Assembly (NCBI RefSeq): GCF_900115565.1
Contig: NZ_FOWW01000009.1
Coordinates: forward strand, 124,001 to 188,000
From: Amycolatopsis arida
Lineage (GTDB): Bacteria; Actinomycetota; Actinomycetes; Mycobacteriales; Pseudonocardiaceae
DNA: 64,000 nt
Direction: 5' to 3'
How positions within the stretch are numbered: the first letter of the stretch is position 1; the number at the start of each line of letters is the position of its first letter. Positions 45,788-54,754 of the stretch are shown here, piece by piece. Below the pieces are notes generated by a model that searched no databases, had not been told where the DNA came from, and saw only the letters and a list, made by a program, of their open reading frames with translations. A program made the translations under genes and the position numbers.

Positions 45788-47176
45788 GTGACTGCGATCC
45801 AGGAACCTGCATCACCTGCCGCCGAGACCCTCGACCAGCCCTACGCCTATGTTCGACGGGAGTTGGTGGAGCCCGACTGGCGCCGGTTCCCCGGGTGGCG
45901 CGACGTCACCGAGGCGGAGTGGCGCGACGCCCAGTGGCAGCGGGTGCACTGCGTCCGCAACATCAAGCAGCTGCGCACCCTGATGGGCGGCCTGCTGGAG
46001 GAACGGTTCTACGAGGACCTCGCCGCCGACCAGCGGGACATGGCGACCATGTCGATGCTGCTGCCACCGCAGATGCTCAACACCATGGCGCCGGACGCCG
46101 GGGCCGACCCGCAGAAGGTCACCGAGGCGTTCTACGCCGACCCGATCCGCCGCTACATGCTGCCGGTGCGCAGCGACCGGGAGACCGAGTGGGCCTCGCA
46201 CCCGCACTCCCAGCGCGACTCGCTGCACGAGGCCGAGATGTGGGTGACCGAGGGGCTGACCCACCGCTACCCCACCAAGGTCCTGGCCGAGCTGCTGTCC
46301 ACCTGCCCGCAGTACTGCGGCCACTGCACCCGGATGGACCTGGTCGGCAACTCTACCGAACAGATCGACAAGCACAAGCTGTCCCTCAAGCCGGTCGACC
46401 GGCAGGACGCGATGATCGACTACCTGAAGCGCAACCCCGGGGTGCGCGACGTGGTCGTGTCCGGCGGTGACGTGGCGAACGTGCCCTGGCACCAGCTGGA
46501 GTCGTTCCTGATGCGGCTGCTGGACATCGAGACCGTGCGGGACATCCGGTTGGCCACCAAGGCGCTGGCCGGGCTGCCCCAGCACTGGCTGCAGCCGAAG
46601 GTCGTCGAGGGGCTGGCGCGGGTCGCCGGCACCGCCGGCCGGCGCGGGGTGAACCTGGCCATCCACACGCACGTCAACCACGTGCAGTCGGTGACGCCGC
46701 TGGTGGCCGAGGCGGCGCGGACCGCGCTCGCCGTCGGCGTGCGGGACGTGCGCAACCAGGGCGTGCTGATGCGGGGCGTGAACGCCACCGCCGAGCAGCT
46801 GCTCGACCTGTGCTTCGCGCTGCAGGGCGAGGCGGGGATCCTGCCCTACTACTTCTACATGTGCGACATGATCCCGAACGCCGAGCACTGGCGGGTCGCG
46901 GTGTGGGAGGCGCAGGAGCTGCAGCACGGCATCATGGGCTACCTGCCCGGCTACGCCACCCCGCGGATCGTCTGTGACGTGCCCTATGTCGGCAAGCGCT
47001 GGGTGCACCAGGTAACCGAGTACGACCGGGAGCGCGGCATCTCCTACTGGACCAAGAACTACCGCACGGCCATCGAGCGGGACGACCCGGAGGCGTTGCG
47101 CCGGCGCTACCCGTACTACGACCCGATCTCCACCCTGCCGGAGGCCGGTCGCCGCTGGTGGAGCGAGCACCGCTGA
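45788..47176 (+). CDS. KamA family radical SAM aminomutase (lysine 2,3-aminomutase-like)
   Basis: A 462-residue radical SAM/PLP enzyme. The iron-sulfur cysteines are Cys173, Cys177 and Cys180 (CPQYCGHC), followed by VVVSGGDV at 224 onward, the SAM-binding GGD motif. The PLP lysine is probably Lys403 in DVPYVGKRWV; clostridial lysine 2,3-aminomutase has a glycine-rich GGGGK loop there, so this subfamily differs. It likely rearranges an alpha-amino acid to its beta form; lysine is the default guess. Start is GTG 45788, six bases after AAGGAG. No beta-lysine antibiotic genes are nearby. Confidence 0.9.
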   Translation: MTAIQEPASPAAETLDQPYAYVRRELVEPDWRRFPGWRDVTEAEWRDAQWQRVHCVRNIKQLRTLMGGLLEERFYEDLAADQRDMATMSMLLPPQMLNTMAPDAGADPQKVTEAFYADPIRRYMLPVRSDRETEWASHPHSQRDSLHEAEMWVTEGLTHRYPTKVLAELLSTCPQYCGHCTRMDLVGNSTEQIDKHKLSLKPVDRQDAMIDYLKRNPGVRDVVVSGGDVANVPWHQLESFLMRLLDIETVRDIRLATKALAGLPQHWLQPKVVEGLARVAGTAGRRGVNLAIHTHVNHVQSVTPLVAEAARTALAVGVRDVRNQGVLMRGVNATAEQLLDLCFALQGEAGILPYYFYMCDMIPNAEHWRVAVWEAQELQHGIMGYLPGYATPRIVCDVPYVGKRWVHQVTEYDRERGISYWTKNYRTAIERDDPEALRRRYPYYDPISTLPEAGRRWWSEHR

Positions 47177-47346
47177 CCCCTCGCTGACCCGCCACCGAGG
47201 CCCCATCGTCGCACTCAACGCTCCCCTCCTGCGCGGGCTTCGCATCGTCGCGTGGCGGGGTGCCACGAGGGCCTTGTGGCGGTGGCGGGTGGGCGGAGGT
47301 GATCGAACCGGGCCCGACGGCGGTGATCACCCGTTAGGGTCACGGC

Positions 47347-49914
47347 ATGCGACAGCTGCCGTGGTGGGCCGCGCCGAGAGCGGCGCTGCGCAGCCCGCTC
47401 ACCCTGCTGGTGGCCGCCGGGACGGCGCTGCTCGCGTGCTTCCTCGCGGCGGCCGCGCCGCTGCACGCCTCGGCCGCGGGCGGCGCGGCGGTGCGGCACC
47501 AGGCCGAGACGGTGTGCCCCGACCACTACGGCCCGACGTTCCAGGCGCCGGCCGTCCCACCGGAGCGGGTACCGGAACTGGTCGACGCGGTCACCACGGC
47601 CGGGGCCCGGCACGGTTTCGACCGGCCAGTGGTCGCGATGTACACCCCGTTGCTGACCGACGTCGAGTTCAACGGCGAGGGCTACCGGATCCGGATCGGC
47701 TACCGGGACGGCGCGCTGGACCACCTCCAGCGCCTCGCCGGGGACCGCGCTCCCGGCCTGTGGGTGGGACGGGACCTCGCCGGCTTCGCCGGCATCGAGC
47801 TCGGCACCCGCGGCGCGCAGGGCCGGCTCCCCCCGGTGACCGGCGTCTACACCGACCTGCGCATGCCCCCGCCCCGATGGTGGTGCTCGCAGAGCGACCT
47901 CGCGGTGCAGAACATCCTCGTCGACCACATCCCGAGCGGCCCGGTGCTCTTCGCCACCGACCGGGACACCTTCACCCGGCTCACCGCCGAGTCCGCCGCG
48001 CTGGAACGGCTGCACGTCGCCTTCGCCGTCGACCCGCCGCGCACGCTCGCCGAGGCCGAGCGGAACCGTGACCGCGCCGAGGCGGTGCGAGCGGCCGTGG
48101 CCACCGAACTGGACCGGCGGGGCCTCGGTGACGCGTTCTCCGCCGGAGTGCCGTTCACGCGCTCGGTCGAGATCGCCCGGCAGGCCAGGGACAACGTCCT
48201 GCTGTCCATCCTGCCGCTGGCGGCGATCAGCGTGCTGGTCGGCTGCGCGGGGATCGGTGCCGTGGCCGCGCAGTGGTACCAGCGGCGGCATGCCCCGTTG
48301 CGGCTGCTCGCCGCGCGCGGCGCGGGGCCGACCGCGCTGGGTGGGTTCGCGGTGGCCGAGCTGGGCCTGCCGCTGCTCGCCGGTGGCGGCGCCGGAACGC
48401 TGCTCGCGTGGCTGCTGCTGCCGGTGTACGGGCCACCGGGCGATCCCGACCCCGCGACGGCGCGTCTCGCCGCGGGCGCCGCGCTCGCCGTCGCGGCCGG
48501 TGCGCTCGGCCTGCTGTTCGGTGTAGTCGCCCTGCGCGCCCGCCGGGACTTCGAGCTCGGCCGGTCGGGACCGGACCGGCCGAGGCTCCGCCGGGTGCTG
48601 GCGCTGCTGCCGTGGGAGCTGGTCACCGCGGGCGGCGCACTGCTCGGCTGGGTGCGGCTGCGGGAGCACGGCGCCACCGGGCCGACGGCGGCCCCGCTGC
48701 CCCCGGTGGACCCGCTGGCCCTCACCTACCCGGTGTTCGTGGTGCTCACCGTGGGCCTACTCGCCGCCCGGCTCGGCTGGCTGCTGCTGCGCGTCGCGCA
48801 CCACGCGCGCTGGTGGTCCCGGCCCGCCCTGCAACTCGCCGTCCGCCGGCTGGCCGCCGCCCGCGCCCCGGTCACCGCGGTGCTGATGGTCGGCGTGCTC
48901 GCCGTGGGCACGTCGGCCGCCGGCAGCGGGATCGCCGCCGGGCAACGGCAGGCGCTGGCGCAGAAGTCCGGCGCCGTGGTCGGCGCGGAGTCCCGGGTGG
49001 ACGTCGGCGGCGCGGTCGGCACCTACGCCACACCGCTGCCCGCCCCGCTGCGCGACACCAGCACCGTCGTCGGCCAGCTCACCGGGACGGGCAGCGTGGT
49101 GCTCGTCGTCGACCCGGCCACCCTCGCGCGCGGCGCGTGGCTGGACACCCCGGCGGCCGGCCTGGCCGAGTTGGTGCGCGCACTGGACCACGCCCCGCCC
49201 GGGAACGGCGTGCCGGCGATCCGGGTGGGCCACACCGCCGAGCAGACCACCGCGCTGCCCGGCCTGCCCGACGCGCGACCGGTCGCCGACGTCCCGATGT
49301 TCCCGACGATCGGCGGCGCGCCCGGCTACGTCATCTCCCGCAACGCGCTGCCCGCCGAGCAGCTCGCGGCCGTCCCGGTGTGGCGGGTGCTGTCGGCGGC
49401 GCCGCTGGCCGAGCTGACCGGGGAGCTCGGCGCCGCGGGGCTGGTCGCGCTCAACCCGATGAGCCGGGCGGCCGCACTGGACGCCCTGCCCTTCTACCTG
49501 GTCGAGTGGAGCTTCTCATTCGTCCGGATGCTCGGCGCCCTGCTGGGCGTGGTGGCGGTGCTCGCGCTGCTGGTGGCGGTGGAGGTCCGGCGGCGGCAGA
49601 ACGCGCTGGCCGGTGTGCTGGTGCTGCGCATGGGCATGCGGCCGCGCACCCTGCTCGCCAGCCACGCCGCCGAACTCGGCGCGCTGACCGGGCTCGCCGT
49701 GCTCACCGGGTTGGCCTGCGGGCTGACGGTCGCCGCCATCGCCACCCCGCGGTTCGATCCCGCCCGCTGGCTGGCGCCGCGGTCGGCGCTGCCCGACCTC
49801 ACCCTGTTCGTCGTCGGCGTGGCGGTGATCGCCGCGCTCGTGGTGGCGGGCGCCGCCACGCTCGCGGTGCGCTCGGTGCGCGCCGCCCGGACCGCGGAGC
49901 TGCTGCGTGACTGA
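47347..49914 (+). CDS. FtsX-like ABC transporter permease
   Basis: An 855-residue permease. A first helix (about 18-36), a large extracytoplasmic region (about 40-275), a cluster of helices (about 280-480), a second extracytoplasmic region and a C-terminal FtsX domain (about 715-850) give roughly ten helices, the double-FtsX layout of type VII (MacB-like) transporters. Such pumps do not move substrate across the membrane by an alternating cavity but act as mechanotransmitters. Two ATPase genes follow, overlapping. The cargo may be a lipid, peptide or antibiotic. Confidence 0.88.
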   Translation: MRQLPWWAAPRAALRSPLTLLVAAGTALLACFLAAAAPLHASAAGGAAVRHQAETVCPDHYGPTFQAPAVPPERVPELVDAVTTAGARHGFDRPVVAMYTPLLTDVEFNGEGYRIRIGYRDGALDHLQRLAGDRAPGLWVGRDLAGFAGIELGTRGAQGRLPPVTGVYTDLRMPPPRWWCSQSDLAVQNILVDHIPSGPVLFATDRDTFTRLTAESAALERLHVAFAVDPPRTLAEAERNRDRAEAVRAAVATELDRRGLGDAFSAGVPFTRSVEIARQARDNVLLSILPLAAISVLVGCAGIGAVAAQWYQRRHAPLRLLAARGAGPTALGGFAVAELGLPLLAGGGAGTLLAWLLLPVYGPPGDPDPATARLAAGAALAVAAGALGLLFGVVALRARRDFELGRSGPDRPRLRRVLALLPWELVTAGGALLGWVRLREHGATGPTAAPLPPVDPLALTYPVFVVLTVGLLAARLGWLLLRVAHHARWWSRPALQLAVRRLAAARAPVTAVLMVGVLAVGTSAAGSGIAAGQRQALAQKSGAVVGAESRVDVGGAVGTYATPLPAPLRDTSTVVGQLTGTGSVVLVVDPATLARGAWLDTPAAGLAELVRALDHAPPGNGVPAIRVGHTAEQTTALPGLPDARPVADVPMFPTIGGAPGYVISRNALPAEQLAAVPVWRVLSAAPLAELTGELGAAGLVALNPMSRAAALDALPFYLVEWSFSFVRMLGALLGVVAVLALLVAVEVRRRQNALAGVLVLRMGMRPRTLLASHAAELGALTGLAVLTGLACGLTVAAIATPRFDPARWLAPRSALPDLTLFVVGVAVIAALVVAGAATLAVRSVRAARTAELLRD

Positions 49915-50629
49915 ACCCACGACTGGACCCGAGAGTGATCCGCCGGCGCCGGTGTTCGAGCTGCGTGGCGTCGGCGTCGACTACCGCACGCCCGCCGGCC
50001 CGGTGACCGCGGTGCACGACGTCACGCTGGACGTGCCCGCCCGGGGCGTCACGGTGCTGGCCGGCCCGTCCGGGTCGGGCAAGTCTACCCTGCTGCGGGT
50101 GCTCGGCCTGTTCGACCGGCCCAGCCGCGGCGGGCTCCGGCACGCCGGCACCGACGTGGGGACGTTGCGACCCGCCGCGCGGCGGGCGCTGCGGCGCCGG
50201 CGGCTCAGCCAGGTCTTCCAGAACCCGACGGACAACCTGCTCGACTTCCTCAGTGTCGGGGACAACCTGCGTGCCGCGGCCCGCTCGGCCGACCGGGACT
50301 GCCCGGCTGCCGAGGTCAGCGGGATCCTGGAGCGGCTCGACCTCGCCGGCACCGAGGAGTGGAAGGTCGGCGCGCTGTCCGGCGGCCAACAGCAGCGGCT
50401 CGGCTTCGGCTGCGCGCTCGCCCGCGGCTCGGCCGTCGTCCTGGCCGACGAGCCCACCTCGCAGCTCGACGAGGCGTCGGCCGACCGGGTGCTGGCCGCG
50501 GTGCGGCTGCTGGTCGAGCGGGAGGTGGCCGTCGTGTTGGCCACACACGATCCCCGACTGGTGGCGCTGGGCAGCCGGGTGGCCCGGCTGCGAGCCGGGA
50601 GCCTGCTGGAGGTGACCGGGCATGGCTGA
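49907..50629 (+). CDS. ABC transporter ATP-binding protein (MacB/LolD-like), first
   Basis: A 240-residue ATPase. Walker A is GPSGSGKSTLL (about residues 49-59), the Q-loop FQNPTDNLLDFLSV, signature LSGGQQQRLGFG (about 155-166) and Walker B VVLADEPTSQLD with switch His in THD. GTG 49907 overlaps the end of the permease gene and its own end overlaps the next ATPase, so the three genes form a coupled operon. It powers the permease together with the second ATPase. Confidence 0.9.
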   Translation: MTEPTTGPESDPPAPVFELRGVGVDYRTPAGPVTAVHDVTLDVPARGVTVLAGPSGSGKSTLLRVLGLFDRPSRGGLRHAGTDVGTLRPAARRALRRRRLSQVFQNPTDNLLDFLSVGDNLRAAARSADRDCPAAEVSGILERLDLAGTEEWKVGALSGGQQQRLGFGCALARGSAVVLADEPTSQLDEASADRVLAAVRLLVEREVAVVLATHDPRLVALGSRVARLRAGSLLEVTGHG

Positions 50630-51308
50630 GCCCGATGGGACGGCACGGCCGGCCCTGCACGTGGCCGGCCTGCGGCGGTGGTTCCGCGGCGCCGGTGGTG
50701 ACGTGCACGTGCTGCGCGGGCTCGAGCTGGGGGTCGCCGCCGGCGAGTTGGTGACCGTGGCCGGCCGCTCGGGGTCGGGGAAGAGCTCCCTGCTGGCGCT
50801 GCTGGGAGGGCTCGACGCTCCCGACGCCGGCACCGTGCTGTGCGACGGCGAACCGGTCGGCCCGGTGATCCCGTGGCATCGGTGTGCCGTCCTGCCGCAG
50901 TCGCTCGGCCTTGCCGACGAGCTGACCCTCGCGGAGAACGTGGCGCTGCCGCTGCGGCTGCGCCCGGATCCCCGCCGCCGCGACGCCGCCGCGGTGGCCG
51001 ACCGGGTGCGTGGCCTGCTCGCCGAGTTGGGCATCGCCGAGCTGGCCGACCGCTACCCCGCCGAGACGTCCTTCGGGCAGCGGCAGCGGGCCGCGCTCGC
51101 CCGCGCGGTGGCGGCCCGGCCTCGCGTGCTGCTGGCCGACGAGCCAACCGCGCACCTGGACGTCGGCAGCGTGCCGGCGGTGCTGGGGCTGCTGCGCCGG
51201 TGTGCCGACGAGGGCGGCGCGGTGGTGGTGGCCACGCACGACGAGGAGGTGCACCGGATCGCCGACCGGAGGGTGCGGCTGCGGGAGGGCCGGTTGGTCG
51301 AGTCGTGA
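50622..51308 (+). CDS. ABC transporter ATP-binding protein (MacB/LolD-like), second
   Basis: A 228-residue ATPase with Walker A GRSGSGKSSLLALLGG (about 46-61), Q-loop LPQSLGLADELTLAENVALP and Walker B VLLADEPTAHLD with switch His in ATHDEEVH. The signature reads TSFGQRQRAALARAV, where the usual LSGGQ is FGQ-R, a weakened C-loop. Paired with the intact first ATPase, this could make an asymmetric heterodimer with one degenerate site. ATG 50622 overlaps the upstream stop region. Confidence 0.9.
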   Translation: MAEPDGTARPALHVAGLRRWFRGAGGDVHVLRGLELGVAAGELVTVAGRSGSGKSSLLALLGGLDAPDAGTVLCDGEPVGPVIPWHRCAVLPQSLGLADELTLAENVALPLRLRPDPRRRDAAAVADRVRGLLAELGIAELADRYPAETSFGQRQRAALARAVAARPRVLLADEPTAHLDVGSVPAVLGLLRRCADEGGAVVVATHDEEVHRIADRRVRLREGRLVES

Positions 51309-51344
51309 TCGACGCGCGACCGGCGCTCCGTACACTCGGCGTCG

Positions 51345-52421
51345 ATGATGCGGCGGTTCCGGTGGTGGTTCGGCGGTCTCGTGCTCGTCGCCGTCTCGGT
51401 CCTGGTGGCGACGTTCGCGCTGCTCGGTGAGGAGCCTGGCCCGGTCGATCGGCCCGGCCCGCCCGGCACCGGCCCGCTGACCGTCGTGACGATGGGCGAC
51501 AGCACGCTGTCCGGGGAGGGTGCCGGCGAGTACTCGCCGGACACCAACGGCGCCAACGGCAACTGGTGCCACCGCTCCCCCAACGCCACGGTGCACCACA
51601 TCCAGCTGCCTGGCGTCGAGGCGCGGGTGAACCTGGCGTGCTCGGGCGCCCCGTCGGCGCAGGTGGGGTTGGGCGAGGTCGAGCAGTGGACCGAGCCCTC
51701 CCAGGCCGCGCGGCTGGCCACGCTGGTGAAGACGCATCGCGTGGTCGCCGTGGTCGTGGCGGTTGGCGCCAACGACGACCCGCACTTCTCCCGGCTGATG
51801 TCGGACTGCTTCCAGGCGTGGTTCGACGACGGCGGCCAGCCGTGCAGCGGGCGGATCAGGGCCGACTGGCAGCAGCGGCTGGAGGCGATGGTGCCGAAGG
51901 TGGTCGGCGCGCTGGCCGACATCCACAAGGTGCTCCGCGACGCCGGCTACCGGCGCGAGGACTACCAGCTGGTGCTGCAGTCCTACGCCGCGCCGATCGG
52001 CCCCGGCATCCCGGAGGAGTTGCGCAACCTCAACGGCTGTCCGTTCCGTACCGAGGACCTGCGGTGGGTCAGCGAGCGGGCGGTGGTGGACCTGGCCACG
52101 TACCTGCACCGGGCCGCCGCCGAGGCCGGTGCGCGGTTCCTCGACCTGTCCCGCGCCGGCCGTGGGCACGAGGCCTGCACCGGGGGCCCCGATGCCAGCT
52201 CCGAGTGGTTCAGCCGGCTCACCGTGCAGTGGAACGACCTGACCGACGCCGAGCGGGCCAGGCACGCCATCCAGGAGTCGTTCCACCCCAACGCCGCCGG
52301 GCACACCCAGTTCGCCCGGTGCCTCAGCGAGTTCCTGCTCACTTCCGACCCGGTGGCCACCTGCCGGAAGGGACCGGACGGCAACCTGCACGCCGCCACC
52401 GTGGTCGGCCCGCTGCACTAG
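51345..52421 (+). CDS. Membrane-anchored or secreted SGNH hydrolase
   Basis: A 358-residue protein. Residues 8-28 form a hydrophobic N-terminal signal/anchor (WWFGGLVLVAVSVLVATFALL). GDSTLSGEGAGEY (about 51-63) is block I with the nucleophile Ser; AVGANDDPHFS is block III; FHPNAAGHTQFARC (about 307-320) gives the C-terminal Asp/His region, although the usual D is replaced by F/H context, so the dyad is Ser-His. It lies outside the membrane. ATG 51345 is eight bases after a TACACT box (leaderless), preferred to ATG 51348. It is the last of a run of same-strand genes after the ABC exporter. Confidence 0.85.
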   Translation: MMRRFRWWFGGLVLVAVSVLVATFALLGEEPGPVDRPGPPGTGPLTVVTMGDSTLSGEGAGEYSPDTNGANGNWCHRSPNATVHHIQLPGVEARVNLACSGAPSAQVGLGEVEQWTEPSQAARLATLVKTHRVVAVVVAVGANDDPHFSRLMSDCFQAWFDDGGQPCSGRIRADWQQRLEAMVPKVVGALADIHKVLRDAGYRREDYQLVLQSYAAPIGPGIPEELRNLNGCPFRTEDLRWVSERAVVDLATYLHRAAAEAGARFLDLSRAGRGHEACTGGPDASSEWFSRLTVQWNDLTDAERARHAIQESFHPNAAGHTQFARCLSEFLLTSDPVATCRKGPDGNLHAATVVGPLH

Positions 52422-52488
52422 CTCCCGGCCCGGGAGGCCTCCCGTACCCAGCTTTCCCCCTACATACCTTTCTGGTTATATAGCTGAC

Positions 52489-52812
52489 GTGGCATCAATG
52501 TTCGAGATCCTCGCCGAGCCGCGCCGCCGGCAGATCCTCGACCTGCTGCGCACCGGGGAGCGCCCGGTCGGCGAGCTGGTCGAGCGGCTGTCGCTCACCC
52601 AGCCGGCGGTGTCCAAGCACCTGAAGATGCTGCGGGAGGCGGGGCTGGTCGAGGTGCGGCAGGACGCGCAGCGGCGGTGGTACCGGTTGCGCCCGGAGCC
52701 GCTGGCGGAGATCGACGCGTGGCTCGCGCCGTACCGGGAGCTGTGGAACACCAGCCTGGACGCGCTCGAACGGCACCTGGACACGATGCCCGACCACGAC
52801 GGCCGGCACTGA
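52489..52812 (+). CDS. ArsR family winged-helix regulator
   Basis: A 107-residue regulator. The HTH is RPVGELVERLSLTQPAVSKHLKML (about 26-49), with wing REAGLVEVRQDAQRRWYRL. Metal-binding cysteines are absent, so it is of the non-metal type that usually pairs with SRPBCC/AHSA1 proteins. GTG 52489 is six bases after TATATA (52477-52482), a leaderless start. A frameshifted SRPBCC gene follows, 13 bases downstream. Confidence 0.9.
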   Translation: MASMFEILAEPRRRQILDLLRTGERPVGELVERLSLTQPAVSKHLKMLREAGLVEVRQDAQRRWYRLRPEPLAEIDAWLAPYRELWNTSLDALERHLDTMPDHDGRH

Positions 52813-52825
52813 GCGGAGGAGATCG

Positions 52826-53350
52826 ATGGACGGCACGGGGGCGACCGTGGACATCGCGGAGGGACGGCCACGGCTGCGGTTCGAGCGGCGGCTGGCGCAC
52901 TCGCGGAGAAGGTGCGGCGGGCGCTGACCGACCCTGCGGCCGGTCGCGCGGGTGTGGGCCGAGTTGGTCAGGACCGAGCAGGGCGAGCAGGACTCGGCCA
53001 CCGACCCGGAGGTCGGGAAGGCGCCGCCGTTGCGGTCCACCAACGGCTACGTCCCCGCGGGCGCCGTCACCGAGGTCTCCGCGCCACGCGTGCTCGAGTA
53101 CGCCTGGCTGCACGAGGACGAGCCGGTCGGCCGGGTGCGGTGGGAGCTGAGCTACGACGACGAGGTGGGCAGCCGGCTGGTCCTGACCCAGACCGTGCCC
53201 GCCCACCTGGCGCGGCTGCTGCCGGTGGCACTGGCCGCGTGGCAGGTTCACCTGGAGCTGTTCTTCGCCGCTCTGCACGGCGAGATCCGCTGCCCCTGGC
53301 CGACCGAGCGGACCGACGAGCTCACCCGGAGGTATGCCGAACGATCGTGA
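52826..53350 (+). pseudogene. SRPBCC (AHSA1-like) protein with at least two frameshifts
   Basis: From ATG 52826 (after GAGGAG) the frame reads VDIAEGRPRLRFERRLAHS and then stops; a second frame supplies KVRRALTDPAAG, and a third supplies SATDPEVGKAPPLRST, VSAPRVLEYAWLHED, GSRLVLTQTVPAHLARLLPV and the C-terminal helix LAAWQVHLELFFAALHG ending at 53350. Together these make an AHSA1/SRPBCC protein of about 165-170 residues. The disruptions lie near 52893-52905 and 52935-52950. It pairs with the ArsR gene upstream, the standard arrangement. Confidence 0.8.
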
Positions 53351-53445
53351 CGACTCACCGCGCCGGTTCCACCTCGCGGAGAGGCTGAGGTCAGCCCTCG
53401 GCCGCCGCGGGACACGGACGTGCTCCACGGCGGCCAGGGACGCGA

Positions 53446-54663
53446 TCAGCGGGTGATCCGCCAACTGTGCGTGTCACGCAACTGGGATCGAAGAGCCTCG
53501 TCACGGACCTGGGGGCTGGCATCGGCGACCGTGACCGCCACGATGTGCTCACCGGGCGGCAACCCCAACCGATCGACATCGAGTTCGGTGACGCCCGACG
53601 CGACCGGGTGACCGTCCACCGTCCACGTGATCCTCGGCGCGCTGGGCATCGTGGCGACGGCGACCCGGAAGTGTCCGCCGGAGAGGGCGGTGGCGTCGTC
53701 GATCGTGGCGGCGTGGGCGTAGAAACCGGCGATCATCGCCTCCCGCCCGGGCGGATTGAACGGGCGGCCCAGCTGACGCATCATCGAGTTCTGACTGGGT
53801 CGGTACATTCCGGACCGGCAGTACCGGGCTCCCTGATAGGTGCCAACCGTGCCGCCGTCCGGTGAGGGCTGGTCGAGCCACCGGTGCCACTTGTAGCGAT
53901 AGGCGCGCAACTGGGCGGCGGTGTAGGTGGTGGCGTTGGGCTCTCTCGGTTCGCGGCGGTCACACGTTCCATAGTCGTACTCGTCGGCGAGGCCGCCGAC
54001 CGAGTGGCCCAGCTCGTGCACGACGATCTGGCTGGCCTGTTGGTTACCGCCGGAGGATGTGGCCACGCCGCCGCCGGCCCCGCCGTACTTGGTCGTGTTG
54101 GCGAGAGCGACGATCTGGTCCACACCCGGGGCGGCATTCGCGTACTGCCGCGCCTTCGTTTCGTTGACGCACAGCAACCTTTCCATGTTGCCGCACCAGA
54201 AATACATGTCCAGCGCGGTGTCCCGGCGCACCCCCGGACGAGGGTCGTTGTCCACACCGGATTGCGCGGACACGACGTTGACCTGCCAGATGTTGAACTG
54301 GCCCCGGTAACTCTTGAACGGCTCCACCTCGAACATCGCACTCACGCTGGTCCGCACGTGCTGTCCGTACCGGCCCAGCTGACCCGACGTGTAGCCGTCG
54401 CCGACATACACCAGGTCGAACCGGCTCTCGCTGGGGCCGTTGACCTCGATCGGCACGACCTCCACGGCGGCCACGGCGTCGAACGGCGCCGGTGTTCGGT
54501 CCGCCGCGGGTCGGGTGACGGACGCCCGCTCGATACTGCCGTCCGGTGAGAACACCTCCATCGACGTGGTCTGCTCCGGCGCCGGCGTCGCCGCCGCGGA
54601 CACCGGCAGCACACCGGCGGCCGCCGTGACAATCGCCGCTATCCCAAGACATCTCGCTCGCAT
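53446..54663 (-). CDS. Secreted M64 family metallopeptidase (IgA peptidase-like)
   Basis: A 405-residue zinc peptidase. Residues 1-25 form a signal peptide (MRARCLGIAAIVTAAAGVLP start, AAA cleavage region). The zinc motif HELGHSVGGLADEYD gives His216, Glu217 and His220, and the DEY is the M64 hallmark. Members are secreted proteases, some cleaving immunoglobulin A; in a soil actinomycete it is more likely a general extracellular protease. GAGGAG is six bases before ATG 54663. A divergent LysR gene shares the promoter region and may regulate it. Confidence 0.92.
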   Translation of the reverse strand: MRARCLGIAAIVTAAAGVLPVSAAATPAPEQTTSMEVFSPDGSIERASVTRPAADRTPAPFDAVAAVEVVPIEVNGPSESRFDLVYVGDGYTSGQLGRYGQHVRTSVSAMFEVEPFKSYRGQFNIWQVNVVSAQSGVDNDPRPGVRRDTALDMYFWCGNMERLLCVNETKARQYANAAPGVDQIVALANTTKYGGAGGGVATSSGGNQQASQIVVHELGHSVGGLADEYDYGTCDRREPREPNATTYTAAQLRAYRYKWHRWLDQPSPDGGTVGTYQGARYCRSGMYRPSQNSMMRQLGRPFNPPGREAMIAGFYAHAATIDDATALSGGHFRVAVATMPSAPRITWTVDGHPVASGVTELDVDRLGLPPGEHIVAVTVADASPQVRDEALRSQLRDTHSWRITR

Positions 54664-54718
54664 TGTCGCTCCTCTGGGTGGGGACAGGAGTAGGCCCACG
54701 ATGACGACTTTCGGCGGC

Positions 54719-54744
54719 TTATGGGACACCACAGATGGCCATAA
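54719..54744. promoter_or_regulatory. Candidate LysR box between M64 peptidase and LysR genes
   Basis: TTATGG (54719-54724) and its exact complement CCATAA (54739-54744) enclose 14 bases, and the right half overlaps the TAAAGT -10 box of lysR (54742-54747). This is the usual place for a LysR autorepressor/activator site serving both divergent genes. Confidence 0.65.
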
Positions 54745-54754
54745 AGTCGGTGTG

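Noticed and set aside
42684-45791. Very long open frame (about 1035 codons) opposite lnt and the amidohydrolase gene
   Set aside because: High GC gives long antisense frames; the real genes on the other strand have clear domains, and this frame has none.
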